Both the position numbers and the translations under genes were made by a program. This document shows positions 42,561 to 54,287 of a DNA stretch of 64,000 nucleotides, one piece after another (the stretch's first letter is position 1; each line of letters opens with the position of its first letter). Origin of the DNA: Crossaster papposus (lineage: Eukaryota > Echinodermata > Asteroidea > Velatida > Solasteridae); the NCBI GenBank assembly GCA_037893245.1, contig JBAIAA010000507.1, positions 1,178,001-1,242,000 of the forward strand, in the 5' to 3' direction. The notes under the pieces are model-generated. The model was not told where the DNA came from, ran no database searches, and worked only from the letters and a program-made list of their open reading frames with translations.

Positions 42561-42765
42561 CATATCAAATTTGAGTCTGTTGCCGAAAGGCAGCATGATT
42601 AACCGAATTCGTTGTATATCAATCAATTTCAAACTTGTGTTAAAATAAATTTGTCTCATATTATGTGCTTGACTCAAGCACACAAGCGACTAATTTACTT
42701 AGTACAAGTTTGAAATTGATTAACATCAGATGAATTTGATTTCTGAAAACTGCTTTTTGGTTACA
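42561..42765. repeat. Hairpin region next to the array end
   Basis: AATCAATTTCAAACTTGT (42,621-42,638) and its perfect complement (42,704-42,721) form an 18-bp stem. Inside is TGTGCTTGACTCAAGCACA, a 9-bp perfect hairpin. Probably the core of a small MITE; no gene. Confidence 0.6.
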
Positions 42766-42850
42766 GCTTAGACGAATTTTACAATCATGGGTGCTGATAA
42801 AAGAAGGAAAACCGGCGTTTGTTTTCAACTGGCGTCGGGAAGTGTTTCTT
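42766..42850 (-). mobile_element. K2 MITE internal fragment
   Basis: Matches the interior of K2 at 5,380-5,450 (TTTTACAATCATGG, GTTTGTTTTCAACTGGCG), without either terminus. Confidence 0.5.
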
Positions 42851-43028
42851 ACGCTGTTGTATTTTGTTTTATCAAATTCATTTTTCCTATTAGTATTATT
42901 TCTTTTGGATTGCAAAACGAGTTTCACATTTCGCACATAGGCTGGTTCTGGAACCACCCCTATATTATCGAATCTGATTGATCGGGGCGTGAGCCAGTCT
43001 TCCGTGCGGGAAGTAAATTATTGTCAAT

Positions 43029-43228
43029 TAACCAGTTTGCGACGGAGGACGTATATACAAAACGGATGACGCATGAACCCGTCACGAGCAAGGCCGGAAA
43101 TGTCTGTCAGCAGCGAGCAAGGCCAGGAATGCGTGGGTGTGCTTCCTGGTACCATCGGCTTGAACCCGCCTTGGATCGAGTTTCGTTAAAAATAATCCCG
43201 CGCCTCGGCTCGGTGATGTTAAAGTAAA
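43029..43228 (+). repeat. Dispersed repeat D, copy 3
   Basis: Same order as 14,320-14,550, including GGAATGCGTGGGTGTGCTTC and GATCGAGTTTCGTTAA. Flanking sequence to the left differs from the other copies. Confidence 0.65.
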
Positions 43229-43660
43229 CATGGCACTATTTTTTTTAAGTCACTAAAAACTAACCAGTGTAGCGATCCTTGTTGTATTTGTCAAGGCACT
43301 TATGTACCTAACCCGGTTTTCCCTGTTAACCTTAGGTAGGCATACACCGGGTTATGGGGACACTTTCTTTTTGTTTGAAAAAAAAATGACCGAGTTGTGA
43401 GCAAATGTTCGTATCCCCATAACATTGTGGGTCTCCAGTTCTAGAGGTAGAATTGGGTTAGGGTATAATGAAAGAAAATGGAGAAAACAAATTAAAGTGA
43501 TGTTGACATTTTTAGGTGGAAAGAATTTTTAATGTTTGAGTTGAGAGTGATTTTCCTTAAGCACACGAATCCTGTGGAATGTGGATGCACTAAAATAAAT
43601 AGGGTTCTATGGTAAAAAAAAAACATAAGAAAATAATTGAAAGAAAACCCTCAAACGTTA
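43229..43660. other. Interval with an old repeat
   Basis: 43,430-43,520 is the reverse counterpart of 16,765-16,870. The remainder shows no gene. Confidence 0.45.
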
Positions 43661-43667
43661 ACGATAA

Positions 43668-43731
43668 TCGGATTCGAACCACAGACCTTTCAATCCATAG
43701 CTCTTCTCTCTACCAATGCTATTGGCGAGTT
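43668..43731 (-). other. tRNA-like sequence with A and B boxes
   Basis: On the minus strand TAGCATTGGTAGAG resembles a tRNA D-arm/A box and GGTTCGAATCC is a consensus B box, at tRNA-like spacing. The anticodon stem does not pair, so this is a tRNA pseudogene or SINE head and not a working tRNA. Confidence 0.4.
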
Positions 43732-43913
43732 GGTTGAGGAAGCCGTTTTTTTATAATTCTTTATAGTTCTTTAATGTATATGAGTTGCAATTGCTCTTTC
43801 TCATGAATATACATTCTCGCACCACCCAGCTCCTGAAAAAAAATTGCGAACCGCTACACCGGTTAGTATTAACTGTCTTCCCTATTTTTCCCGAGTACGA
43901 TAATACAAGAGGA

Positions 43914-44755
43914 TCGCGCCGCGTTCGTGGGTGAGAATGGCCCTTGATAGGTTGGTACATAGTGTACATTTATTATCCAATCAGAACACAGATGGTGTTG
44001 ACGTCATCAATGACGTTAGAGTTGTCTGGGCTCTAACTAGGGGTTAGGGGTTAGGGGTTAGGGGTTAGGGGTTAGGGGTTAGGGGTTAGGGGTTAGGGTT
44101 GGGATTAGAGTTAGGGTTAGGGTTAGGGTTAGGGTTAGGGGTTAGGGGTTTAGGGCTAGGGTTAGGGCCAGCTGGGTTAGGGCCAGCTGGGTTAGGGCCA
44201 GCTGGGTTAGGGCCAGCTGGGTTAGGGCCAGCTGGGTTAGGGCCAGCTGGGTTAGGGCCAGCTGGGTTAGGGCCAGCTGGGTTAGGGCCAGCTGGGTTAG
44301 GGCCAGCTGGGTTAGGGCCAGCTGGGTTAGGGCCAGCTGGGTTAGGGCCAGCTGGGTTAGGGCCAGCTGGGTTAGGGCCAGCTGGGTTAGGGCCAGCTGG
44401 GTTAGGGCCAGCTGGGTTAGGGCCAGCTGGGTTAGGGCCAGCTGGGTTAGGGCCAGCTGGGTTAGGGCCAGCTGGGTTAGGGCCAGCTGGGTTAGGGCCA
44501 GATGGGTTAGGGCCAGCTGGGTTAGGGCCAGCTGGGTTAGGGCCAGCTGGGTTAGGGCCAGCTGGGTTAGGGCCAGCTGGGTTAGGGCCAGCTGGGTTAG
44601 GGCTAGCTGGGTTAGGGTTAGGGTTGTCCCAGACAACTCTAACATCATCGATGACGTCAACACCATCTGTGTTCTGATTGGCTAATGTACCAACCTACCT
44701 GCAGAAAAAAAATATCGCAGCCCGGGGTCATTCTCACCCACGAACGGCGCGCCAC
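43914..44755. mobile_element. Inverted-repeat element with telomere-like core
   Basis: Left arm about 43,922-44,030 and right arm 44,628-44,746 are reverse complements (AGATGGTGTTGACGTCATC with GATGACGTCAACACCATCT; GTTGTCTGGG with CCCAGACAAC). The right arm has an extra segment near 44,700. Between them lies a core made only of telomere-type repeats (separate entry). Each arm carries TGACGTCA-type palindromes. Non-coding. Confidence 0.8.
44039..44627 (+). repeat. Telomere-type array: TTAGGGG, TTAGGG and a 15-bp derivative
   Basis: Begins with about eight TTAGGGG units, then several TTAGGG units, then about 29 copies of a 15-bp unit GGGTTAGGGCCAGCT, before returning to TTAGGG at the right edge. 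The 15-bp unit is TTAGGG plus the palindrome CCAGCTGG. Copies are nearly identical (one A-for-C near 44,503, one T near 44,604). The open frame GPAGL repeated on the plus strand, and LALTQ on the minus strand, is a side effect of the 15-bp period and not a collagen (no Gly-X-Y triplet). Confidence 0.95.
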
Positions 44756-44889
44756 CGAGTGTAATAACTTACTTAACACCCTCCAAGAATGTTTCATTAT
44801 TGTATAAACGAATGTCGTGTTTTTGTAAAATCGAGTAACGAGTAAAGGAATGTTGACAATACATTGGTATGTCAGTCAGGGAACCTATA

Positions 44890-44931
44890 CAATAAGCTAT
44901 ATTATTATGAAGCAATATATGGGATGGAGAG
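44890..44931 (+). repeat. Family Q repeat, copy 2, left part
   Basis: ATTATGAAGCAATATATGGG and the following GGAGAG correspond to family Q at 12,350-12,380. The element continues at 47,491 on the other side of the TU-like foldback. Confidence 0.6.
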
Positions 44932-44993
44932 TATAGCAAGCCAAAGCGGAATTAATTCAAAACCGTATTTTTTGGCCAACACCCAAAATTTCA

Positions 44994-45443
44994 TGCAAGA
45001 CTAACTCGTTTTTTCGTGCAAGACCCAATATTTCGTGCAAGACCCCCAACAAAATTCGTCCAAGACTTAATTTATCGTGCAAGACCAACATTTTCCTGCA
45101 AGACCCAATTTTATATGCAAGACCCAATTTTACATGCAAGACCCAAATTTTCCTGCAAGACCCAAATTTTTCTGCAAGACCCAATTTTATATGCAAGACC
45201 CAATTTTATATGCAAGACCCAATTTTATATGCAAGACCCAAATTTGTATGCAAGACCCAATTTTTCATGCAATACTAAATTGTACATGCAAGACCAAAAA
45301 TTTTCGTGCAAGACTCAATTTTTCGTGCAAGACTCAATTTTTCGTGCAAGACCCAATTTTTCGTGCAAGACCCAATTTTTCGTGCAAGACTCAATTTTAC
45401 ATGCAAGACCAAAATTGTGTGCAACACCAAAATTTTCGCGCAA
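44994..45443 (+). repeat. 19-bp minisatellite, left arm, about 24 units
   Basis: Unit GCAAGACCCAATTTTATAT with variants (ACAT, CGT, CCT at the end, or CAAA for CCCAA). The mirror array is 46,975-47,430. Long frames across it (MQDPIFRARP-type) are repeat artefacts: three 19-bp units make 57 bp, so every frame repeats. Confidence 0.9.
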
Positions 45444-46974
45444 GATGCACGTGACATAATGTGTATGGTGGCCCTGAAAAGACATCGCACATTTCTGCGT
45501 AGATTTGTTTCAACGGAACGTGTTTAGCATTCGAATGTCGAATAAGAAGCTGGTAGTATGTGTTTAACATCAAACGTGGAAAGCAGCTTCGTACAGTAAC
45601 GTTCAGATTTTGACCTTTTCCATCCGTTACCACCCAAAATCACTTCATTTCAAATGCAGAATACTACGCAACTATATGGACAAATATTCAAATAAAAATA
45701 ACCACCAGATTTGCAGGATTTTGCAGGATTTAGGTCTAAATCTAAATCCTGCAAAATCCTGCAAATCCAAACTGTTAAACTCCATGTAACCTCAAGCCTG
45801 CAAAATCTTGCATTGGGTTTACCAATGAGCTATAAGCACCCAAACATGAAACAAACTCTGCTATAAAGTGCAGTAACAATGGTATGCACACATGACTCTT
45901 GGTACGCTAACGTTTTCTGTCCTTGTCACATAACTTGCACCTTGACTGAAGCTCCATGGAGAATGTACATAGAGTATGAGCAGTGTGAAAGTACAAAGTA
46001 ACAAATAACCTAAATCCCCCCAAATCCTCATTTAGATAAATACCAAAGTAACCCCAATCCTGCAAAATCATTAGTTTAGGCCTTATGACCTGGATCCTGC
46101 TTTACCCTCCAGTCACAAAAACCCCAAACGCACCAATCCTACAAAGTCCCCCGATTCATCAACTTCCAAGTCCCTCAATGATCCTGCAATGGTTAGGGTT
46201 AATGACGAATGTTAGACTTTTCCAAATGAAAATTGGGAATGATGATTCTCCCTCTTTTTGTTCAATTTTTTCCCTAGGCAATGAAGCATATTTTGTTTGA
46301 TTTTGAACAAGTTTAAATAAATGGATTTAATTTAGAAGCTGGTGGGAAAGCCATACTCATGTGCGTTTAAACATAATTATGTAATGTCAATCTCATTGTT
46401 TTTGATACAATATTAAATTTTTGCATTATTTGAAATTTATTTTTAACTGTAGATTTAATTAACACAGGTTAACACTTGAGTATTTAGTTACATTCAATTA
46501 CGTGGGGGGGGGGGGAGATAGCCATTGCTACTAATACTGTGCACAAGTTTGTATCTACTGAATTGAACATTCTTGAAAGGTTTGTGCAGATTGAATAATA
46601 ACAATTATTTTATATTTGTTTTTTGTATTTTGTTAAGTTAATAATAAAATAAAAGTTGAAAAGAACAGAAAACATTGAAGAATAGAAATTTATCTACCTG
46701 GTGGTTATTTTTATTTGAATATTTGTCCATAGTTGCGTAGTATTCTGCATTTGAAATGAAGTGATTTTGAGTGGTAACGGATGGAAAAGGTCAAAATCTG
46801 AACGTTACTGTACGAAGCTGCTTTCCACGTTTGATGTTAAACACATACTACCAGCTTCTTATTCGACATTCGAATGCTAAACACGTTCCGTTGAAACAAA
46901 TCTACGCAGAAATGTGCGATGTCTTTTCAGGGCCACCATACACATTATGTCACGTGCATCTTGCGCGAAAATTT

Positions 46975-47430
46975 TGGTGTTGCACACAATTTTGGTCTTG
47001 CATGTAAAATTGAGTCTTGCACGAAAAATTGGGTCTTGCACGAAAAATTGGGTCTTGCACGAAAAATTGAGTCTTGCACGAAAAATTGGGTCTTGCATCA
47101 AAATGTTGGTCTTGCATGAAAATTGTGGTCTTGCATGTAAAATTTAGTATTGCATGAAAAATTGGGTCTTGCATACAAATTTGGGTCTTGCATATAAAAT
47201 TGGGTCTTGCATATAAAATTGGGTCTTGCATATAAAATTGGGTCTTGCAGGAAAATTTGGGTCTTGCAGGAAAATTTGGGTCTTGCATGTAAAATTGGGT
47301 CTTGCATATAAAATTGGGTCTTGCAGGAGAATGTTGGTCTTGCACGATAAATTAAGTCTTGGACGAATTTTGTTGGGGGTCTTGCACGAAATATTGGGTC
47401 TTGCACGAAAAAACGAGTTAGTCTTGCATG
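46975..47430 (-). repeat. 19-bp minisatellite, right arm
   Basis: Reverse complement of the left array in the same unit order, with a few arm-specific differences (for example ATCAAAATGTTGGTC near 47,097). Order conservation indicates arms copied as a whole. Confidence 0.9.
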
Positions 47431-47490
47431 AAAATTTGGGTGTTGGCCAAAAAATACGGTTTTGAATTAATTCCGCTTTGGCTTGCCATA

Positions 47491-47650
47491 GGAGAGAACC
47501 CCCCTCATTTGTGGCGGTCATTTCGCTTGCGGAATGTTGTGGTTTCTTTTGAGGTTTTTAGGGGGGTACGTTAAGTAACAATAGTCTAGGGAGTGTATAG
47601 GTATAGGGGACTAAGGGGGGAGTGGCTCGGTCCCATTCTTGTTGGGTAAA
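47491..47650 (+). repeat. Family Q repeat, copy 2, right part
   Basis: GGAGAGAACCCCCCTC, GAATGTTGTGGTTTCTTT, GGGGGGTACGTTAAGTAACA, AGTCTAGGGAGTGTATAGG and GGCTCGGTCCCATT follow family Q order. Confidence 0.65.
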
Positions 47651-48374
47651 CATATTAAATGCCAGGGGTGCAGTCAAGTCCCTGTAAGTCCATGTAAGTC
47701 CCTGTAAGTCCCTGCAAGTCCATCACAAGTCCATCACAAGTCCTCCAGTTCCAATTCAAATCACGAGCTATTCAAATGAGCTTTGACAACAGCATTCCTG
47801 TGTCATTTTTCAACCAGTTTACTTATGACTGGCTTTATGACTGGATTTGTGACTGGACTTGTGACTGGACTTTTGAAAGGACTTGCAGGGACTCGAATAC
47901 CACTCTGTCAATACGATGCTACATTCGCACTTTTTCCTTTGTCTCCCACTAGGTCTAAACAAATGCAGCGCGTTATTCGTAAAATGACGAATGGCGCGCT
48001 GTGCTCCATTCGTGCAAGCTAATGTCCCGAAAAACACAGCAGTGTGACGTCACAGAAGAGTGTTAATTCGGTATCTCATTAAAATGGGAAGGGGTGGGAG
48101 ATGACAACCTTCCCGTGGTCCACCCTGTTTCCACTAATATCATCAAACCGATGTATGCAGCAACAAGTTAAGCTGCTCATCATACGAAAGAAAGAGATTA
48201 AAATGGGGATATGTTTTGTGTCTCGCTTAAATGAACAAGTTTTGCCACAAATGACAAAAAAACCTTGGGAATCGCAAAGTTTGAATGGCGCCCCCACTTG
48301 ACCTGAGTGAAAATTCTGTCTCGCTCTGCAAGATGATTGAACTTGGCTTAGGGAAGATTCCTAAATGCATATGA
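47651..48374. other. Interval between inverted Q copies, short minisatellites
   Basis: About 47,675-47,735 has tandem forms of AAGTCCCTGT and AAGTCCATCAC; 47,825-47,895 has GACTGGACTTGT-type repeats that are partly their complement (CCCTGCAAGTCC with GGACTTGCAGGG). No gene seen. Confidence 0.6.
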
Positions 48375-48590
48375 ATCAAAATATGAGACGGAGTGAACCC
48401 CCCTTTAGTCCCCCATACCTATACAATCTCTAGACTATTGTTACCTAACGCACCCCCCTAAAAACCTAAAAAGAATTCCTGAGAAACCACAACATTTCGC
48501 CAGCACAATGTCCACCACAAAGAAGAGGGGGTGGGGGGGGGGGGGGGGGGGGGTGGGTGGTTCTTGTTTCTTCTTCCCATTTCTGCTTCA
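48375..48590 (-). repeat. Family Q repeat, copy 3 (inverted)
   Basis: Reverse complement of family Q, including TTGTGGTTTCTCAGGAATTC and GGGGGGTGCGTTAGGTAACA, interrupted by a G21 run (48,533-48,553). With copy 2 it forms an inverted pair around 47,651-48,374. Confidence 0.65.
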
Positions 48591-48599
48591 TATGAGAAA

Positions 48600-49795
48600 T
48601 GTGAAAATTGGCATTTTTAATAAAATGAAGTAAACATTGATATTACTGAATAAAAAAGAATGGAAATTCCTGAAAAATAAACAATTGTAAAAAGCTAGTC
48701 TTGCATTTCTTTCTAAAATAGGCCAAATTTGAGATTTCTGAACAATTGAATATTGTAAGGGGTTAGCTATGCATTTCGGTCCAAAATAGAGAAGACAAAA
48801 GGGACATTTGTAAAGAAAAAAATATACAATTTGGCAAAAATTTCGATTTTCAAAATATAAATATTTAAATTTTTTAAAGATCTAGCCTTGCATTTTTGTC
48901 AAAAATAGGCAAAAATAGGCAAAAAAGGCTAAACTCCACCTAAAATGTGTCAGGGAGATAGCCTTCCATATTTATGCCAATTAGGTCAAAATATAGTTTG
49001 GACCCAAAACGTCTTAAATATACCTAAAATTTATTTCAGAGGTGTTACCCTTCCATATTTTATGCAAATTGGCACAAAATATTATTTTGACCCAAAACGC
49101 CTCAAATCTACCTAAAATATATTTGAAAGGGGTCAACCCCAAAACGTCTCAAATCTACCTAAAATAAATTTGAAAGGGATTAGCCTTGCATATTTATGCA
49201 AATTAGCACAAATATGATTTGTACCCAAAAATGTCTCAAATCTACCTAAAATGTATTTGTAAGGGGTTAATTAGCCTTCAGCAAATTAGGTCAAAATATG
49301 ATTTTGCCACAAAACGTCTCAAATTCATCCTAAATTCATTCCATATTTATGCAAATTAGGTCAAAATATGATTTTGGCCCAAAACGTCTCAAATCCACCT
49401 AAAATTCATTCGTAAGGGTTAGCCTTCGATATTATATGCAAATTAGGTCAAAATATGATTTTTCCCGCAAACGTCTCAAATCCACCCTAAATTAATTTGT
49501 AAGAGGTTAGCTTTGCATATTTATGCAAATTAGGTCAAAATATGATTTTGCCCCAAAACGTCTCAAATCCACCCTAAATTAATTTGTAAGGGGTAAGCCT
49601 TGCATATTTATGCAAATTGGGTCAAAGTATGATTTTGCCCTAAAACGTCTCAAATCCACCTAAAGTTCATTTGAAAGGGGTTAGCCTGCTTTCTATATTC
49701 AAATTAGGTCAAAATATATTTGTACACAAAACATCTAAAAACCACCTAAAATTCATTTGAAAGGGGTTAGCCTGCTATATATATGCAAATTAGGT
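48600..49795 (-). repeat. Degenerate edge satellite, about 87-bp period, inverted
   Basis: From about 48,900 the units contain GCATATTTATGCAAATTAGG, TCAAAATATGATTTTG, CCAAAACGTCTCAAATCCAC and AAGGGGTTAGCCTTGCAT, with a period near 87 bp and strong unit-to-unit divergence. GGGGTTAGCCTTGCAT and TGCAAATTAGGTCAAAATAT are the reverse complement of the 106-bp satellite that follows. 48,600-48,900 is a still more decayed continuation. This is the old margin of the array. Confidence 0.85.
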
Positions 49796-52700
49796 CAAAA
49801 TTTGTACGTAAGGCTAACCCCTTATCAACTAATTTAAGGGCATTTTATAGATTTTTGGACAAAATTATAATTGTTGCATAGTCATCATATTGTGACCTAA
49901 TTAGCATACAAATGCAAGGCTCAACCCTTATCAACTAATTTGAGGGCATTTTGGTGATTTTTGGACAAAATCATATTTGTTGCATAATTATCATATTTTG
50001 ACCTAATTTGCATACAAATGCGAGGCTAAGCCCTTATCAACTAATTTGAGGGCATTTTAGTGATTTTTGGACAAAATTATAATTGTTGCATAGTCATCAT
50101 ATTTTGACCTAATTTGCATACAAATGCAAATATCTACTTATTTGAGGGGCATTTGAGACATTTTTGGACATCATATTTTGACCTAATTTGCATACAAATG
50201 CAAGGCTTACCCCTTATCAACTAATTTGAGGGCATTTTATTGATTTTTGGACAAAATCATAATTGTTGCATAATTATCATATTTTGACCTAATTTGCATA
50301 CAAATGCAAGGCTTACCCCTTATCAACTAATTTGAGGGCATTTTATTGGTTTTTGGACAAAATCATATTTGTTGCATTATTATCATATCTTGACCTAATT
50401 TGCATACAAATGCAAGGCTAACCCCTTATCAACTAATTTGAGTGCATTTTAGTGATTTTTGGACAAAATCATAATTGTTGCATAATTATCATATCTTGAC
50501 CTAATTTGCATACAAATGCAAGTCTAACCCCTTATCAACTAATTCGAGGGCATTTTAGTGATTTTTTGACAAAATCATAATTGTTGCATAATTATCATAT
50601 TTTGACCTAATTTGCATACAAATGCAAGGCTAACCCCTTATCAACTAATTTGAGGGCATTTTGGTGATTTTTGACAAAATCATATTTGTTGCATAATTAT
50701 CATATTTTGACCTAATTTGCATACAAATGCAAGGCTAACCGCTTATCAACTAATTTGAAGACATTTTATTGATTTTTTGACATAAGCATAATTGTTGCAT
50801 AGCCATCATATTTTGACCTAATTTGCATACAAATGCAAGGCTAACCGCTTATCAACTAATTTGAGGACATTTTAGTGATTTTTGGACAAAATCATATTTG
50901 TTGCATAATTATCATATTTTGACCTAATTTGCATACAAATGCAAGGCTTACGCCTTATCAACTAATTTGATGGCATTTTATTGATTTTCGGACAAAATCA
51001 TTTTTGTTGCATAATTATCATATATTGACCTAATTTGCATACAAATGCAAGGCTAAACCCTTATCAACTAATTTAAGGGCATTTGAGACATTTTTGGACA
51101 TCATATTTTGACCTAATTTGCATACAAATGCAAGGCTAACCCCTTATCAACTAATTTGAGGGCATTTTAGTGATTTTTGGACAAAATTATATTTGTTGCA
51201 TAATTATCATATTTTGACCTAATTTGCATACAAATGCAAGGCTTACCCCTTATCAACTAATTTGAGGGCATTTTATTGGTTTTTGGACAAACTCATACTT
51301 GTTGCATAATTATCATATCTTGACCTAATTTGCATACAAATGCAAGGCTAACCCCTTATCAACTAATTTGAGGGCATTTTAATGATTTTTGGACAAAATC
51401 ATAATTGTTGCAAAATTATCATATTTTGACCTAATTTGCATACAAATGCAAGGCTTACCCCTTATCAACTAATTTGAGGGCATTTTATTGGTTTTTGGAC
51501 AAAATCATATTTGTTGCATAATTATCATATCTTGACCTAATTTGCATACAAATGCAAGTCTAACCCCTTATCAACTAATTCGAGGGTATTTTATTGATTT
51601 TTGGACAAAATCATAATTGTTGCATAATTATCATATTTTGACCTAATTTGCATACAAATGCGAGGCTAAGCCCTTATCAACTAATTTGAGGGCATTTTAG
51701 TGATTTTTGGACAAAATTATAATTGTTGCATAGTCATCATATTTTGACCTAATTTGCATACAAATGCAAATATCTACTTATTTGAGGGGCATTTGAGACA
51801 TTTTTGGACATCATATTTTGACCTAATTTGCATACAAATGCAAGGCTTACCCCTTATCAACTAATTTGAGGGCATTTTATTGTTTTTTGGACAAACTCAT
51901 ACTTGTTGCATAATTATCATATCTTGACCTAATTTGCATACAAATGCAAGGCTAACCCCTTATCAACTAATTTGAGGGCATTTTAATGATTTTTGGACAA
52001 AATCATAATTGTTGCATAATTATCATATTTTGACCTAATTTGCATACAAATGCAAGGCTTACCCCTTATCAACTAATTTGAGGGCATTTTATTGGTTTTT
52101 GGACAAAATCATATTTGTTGCATAATTATCATATCTTGACCTAATTTGCATACAAATGCAAGGCTAACCCCTTATCAACTAATTTGAGGGCATTTTAATG
52201 ATTTTTGGACAAAATCATAATTGTTGCATAATTATCATATTTTGACCTAATTTGCATACAAATGCAAGGCTTACCCCTTATCAACTAATTTGAGGGCATT
52301 TTATTGGTTTTTGGACAAAATCATATTTTGTTGCATAATTATCATATCTTGACCTAATTTGCATACAAATGCAAGGCTAACCCCTTATCAACTAATTTGA
52401 GTGCATTTTAGTGATTTTTGGACAAAATCATAATTGTTGCATAATTATCATATCTTGACCTAATTTGCATACAAATGCAAGTCTAACCCCTTATCAACTA
52501 ATTCGAGGGCATTTTAGTGATTTTTTGACAAAATCATAATTGTTGCATAATTATCATATTTTGACCTAATTTGCATACAAATGCAAGGCTAACCCCTTAT
52601 CAACTAATTTGAGGGCATTTTGGTGATTTTTGACAAAATCATATTTGTTGCATAATTATCATATTTTGACCTAATTTGCATACAAATGCAAGGCTAACCG

Positions 52701-54287
52701 CTTATCAACTAATTTGAAGACATTTTATTGATTTTTTTGACATAAGCATAATTGTTGCATAGCCATCATATTTTGACCTAATTTGCATACAAATGCAAGG
52801 CTAACCGCTTATCAACTAATTTGAGGACATTTTAGTGATTTTGGGACAAAATCATATTTGTTGCATAATTATCATATTTTGACCTAATTTGCATACAAAT
52901 GCAAGGCTTACGCCTTATCAACTAATTTGATGGCATTTTATTGATTTTTGGACAAAATCATTTTTGTTGCATAATTATCATATATTGACCTAATTTGCAT
53001 ACAAATGCAAGGCTAAACCCTTATCAACTAATTTAAGGGCATTTGATACATTTTTGGACATCATATTTTGACCTAATTTGCATACAAATGCAAGGCTAAC
53101 CCCTTATCAACTAATTGAGGGCATTTTAATGATTTTTGGACAACATCATAATTGTTGCATAATTATCATATCTTGACCTAATTTGCATACAAATGCAAGT
53201 CTAACCCCTTATCAACTAATTCGAGGGTATTTTATTGATTTTTGGACAAAATCATAATTGTTGCATAATTATCATATTTTGACCTAATTTGAATACAAAT
53301 GCAAGGCTAACCTCTTATCAACTAATTTGAGGGCATTTTGGTGATTTTTGACAAAATCATATTTGTTGCATAATTATCATATTTTGACCTAATTTGCATA
53401 CAAATGCAAGGCTAACCGCTTATCAACTAATTTGAAGACATTTTATTGATTTTTTGACATAAGCATAATTGTTGCATAGCCATCATATTTTGACCTAATT
53501 TGCATACAAATGCAAGGCTAACCGCTTATCAACTAATTTGAGGACATTTTAGTGATTTTTGGACAAAATCATATTTGTTGCATAATTATCATATTTTGAC
53601 CTAATTTGCATCCTAATTTGCATAAAAATGCAAGGCTTACGCCTTATCAACTAATTTGATGGCATTTTATTGATTTTTGGACAAAATCATTTTTGTTGCA
53701 TAATTATCATATATTGACCTAATTTGCATACAAATGCAAGGCTAACCCCTTATCAACTAATTTGAGGGCATTTTAGTGATTTTTGGACAAAATCATAATT
53801 GTTGCATAATTATCATATTTTGACCTAATTTGCATACAAATGCAAGGCTAACCCCTTATCAACTAATTTCAGTGCATTTTATTGATTTTTGGACAAAATC
53901 ATATTTGTTGCATGATTATCATATATTGACCTAATTTGCATACAAATGCAAGGCTAAACCCTTATCAACTAATTTGAGGGCATTTGGTTATTTTTGACAA
54001 AATCATATTTGTTGCATAATTATCATATTTTGACCTAATTTGTATACAAATGCAAGGCTAACCCCTTATCAACTAATTTGAGTGCATTTTATTGATTTTT
54101 GGACAAAATCATATTTGTTGCATAATTATCATATCTTGACCTAATTTGCATACAAATGCAAGGCTAACCCCTTATCAACTAATTTGAGGACATTTTAGTG
54201 ATTTTTGGACAAAATCATATTTGTTGCCTAATTATCATATTTTGACCTAATTTGCATACAAATGCAAGGCTTACCCCTTATCAACTA

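Larger units (their letters stand above)
44932..47490. mobile_element. Large foldback with minisatellite arms (TU-like), GGAGAG target duplication
   Basis: 2,559 bp. Ends TATAGCAAGCCAAAGCGG and CCGCTTTGGCTTGCCATA. Arms 44,932-45,708 and 46,698-47,490 are nearly perfect reverse complements. Each arm has an outer 19-bp minisatellite zone (44,994-45,443; 46,975-47,430) and an inner non-repetitive zone. The 989-bp middle (45,709-46,697) is unpaired, AT-rich and without a transposase. GGAGAG flanks it at 44,926-44,931 and 47,491-47,496, while family Q at 12,370 has the site once. Outer tandem repeats plus inner unique arm is, as I recall, the design of sea urchin TU and Drosophila FB elements. Confidence 0.88.

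Noticed and set aside
43668..43731. Functional tRNA gene
   Set aside because: A and B boxes are present but the anticodon and acceptor stems do not pair.
44099..44677. 192-codon frame with GPAGL repeats, like a collagen or elastic protein
   Set aside because: It arises because the 15-bp telomere-derived unit is a multiple of three. The minus strand is open too (LALTQ), there is no Gly-X-Y triplet pattern, and it lacks a sensible start.
44957..47521. Several 70-147 codon frames with MQDPIFRARP-type repeats
   Set aside because: By-products of the 19-bp minisatellite; they occur in multiple frames and on both arms.
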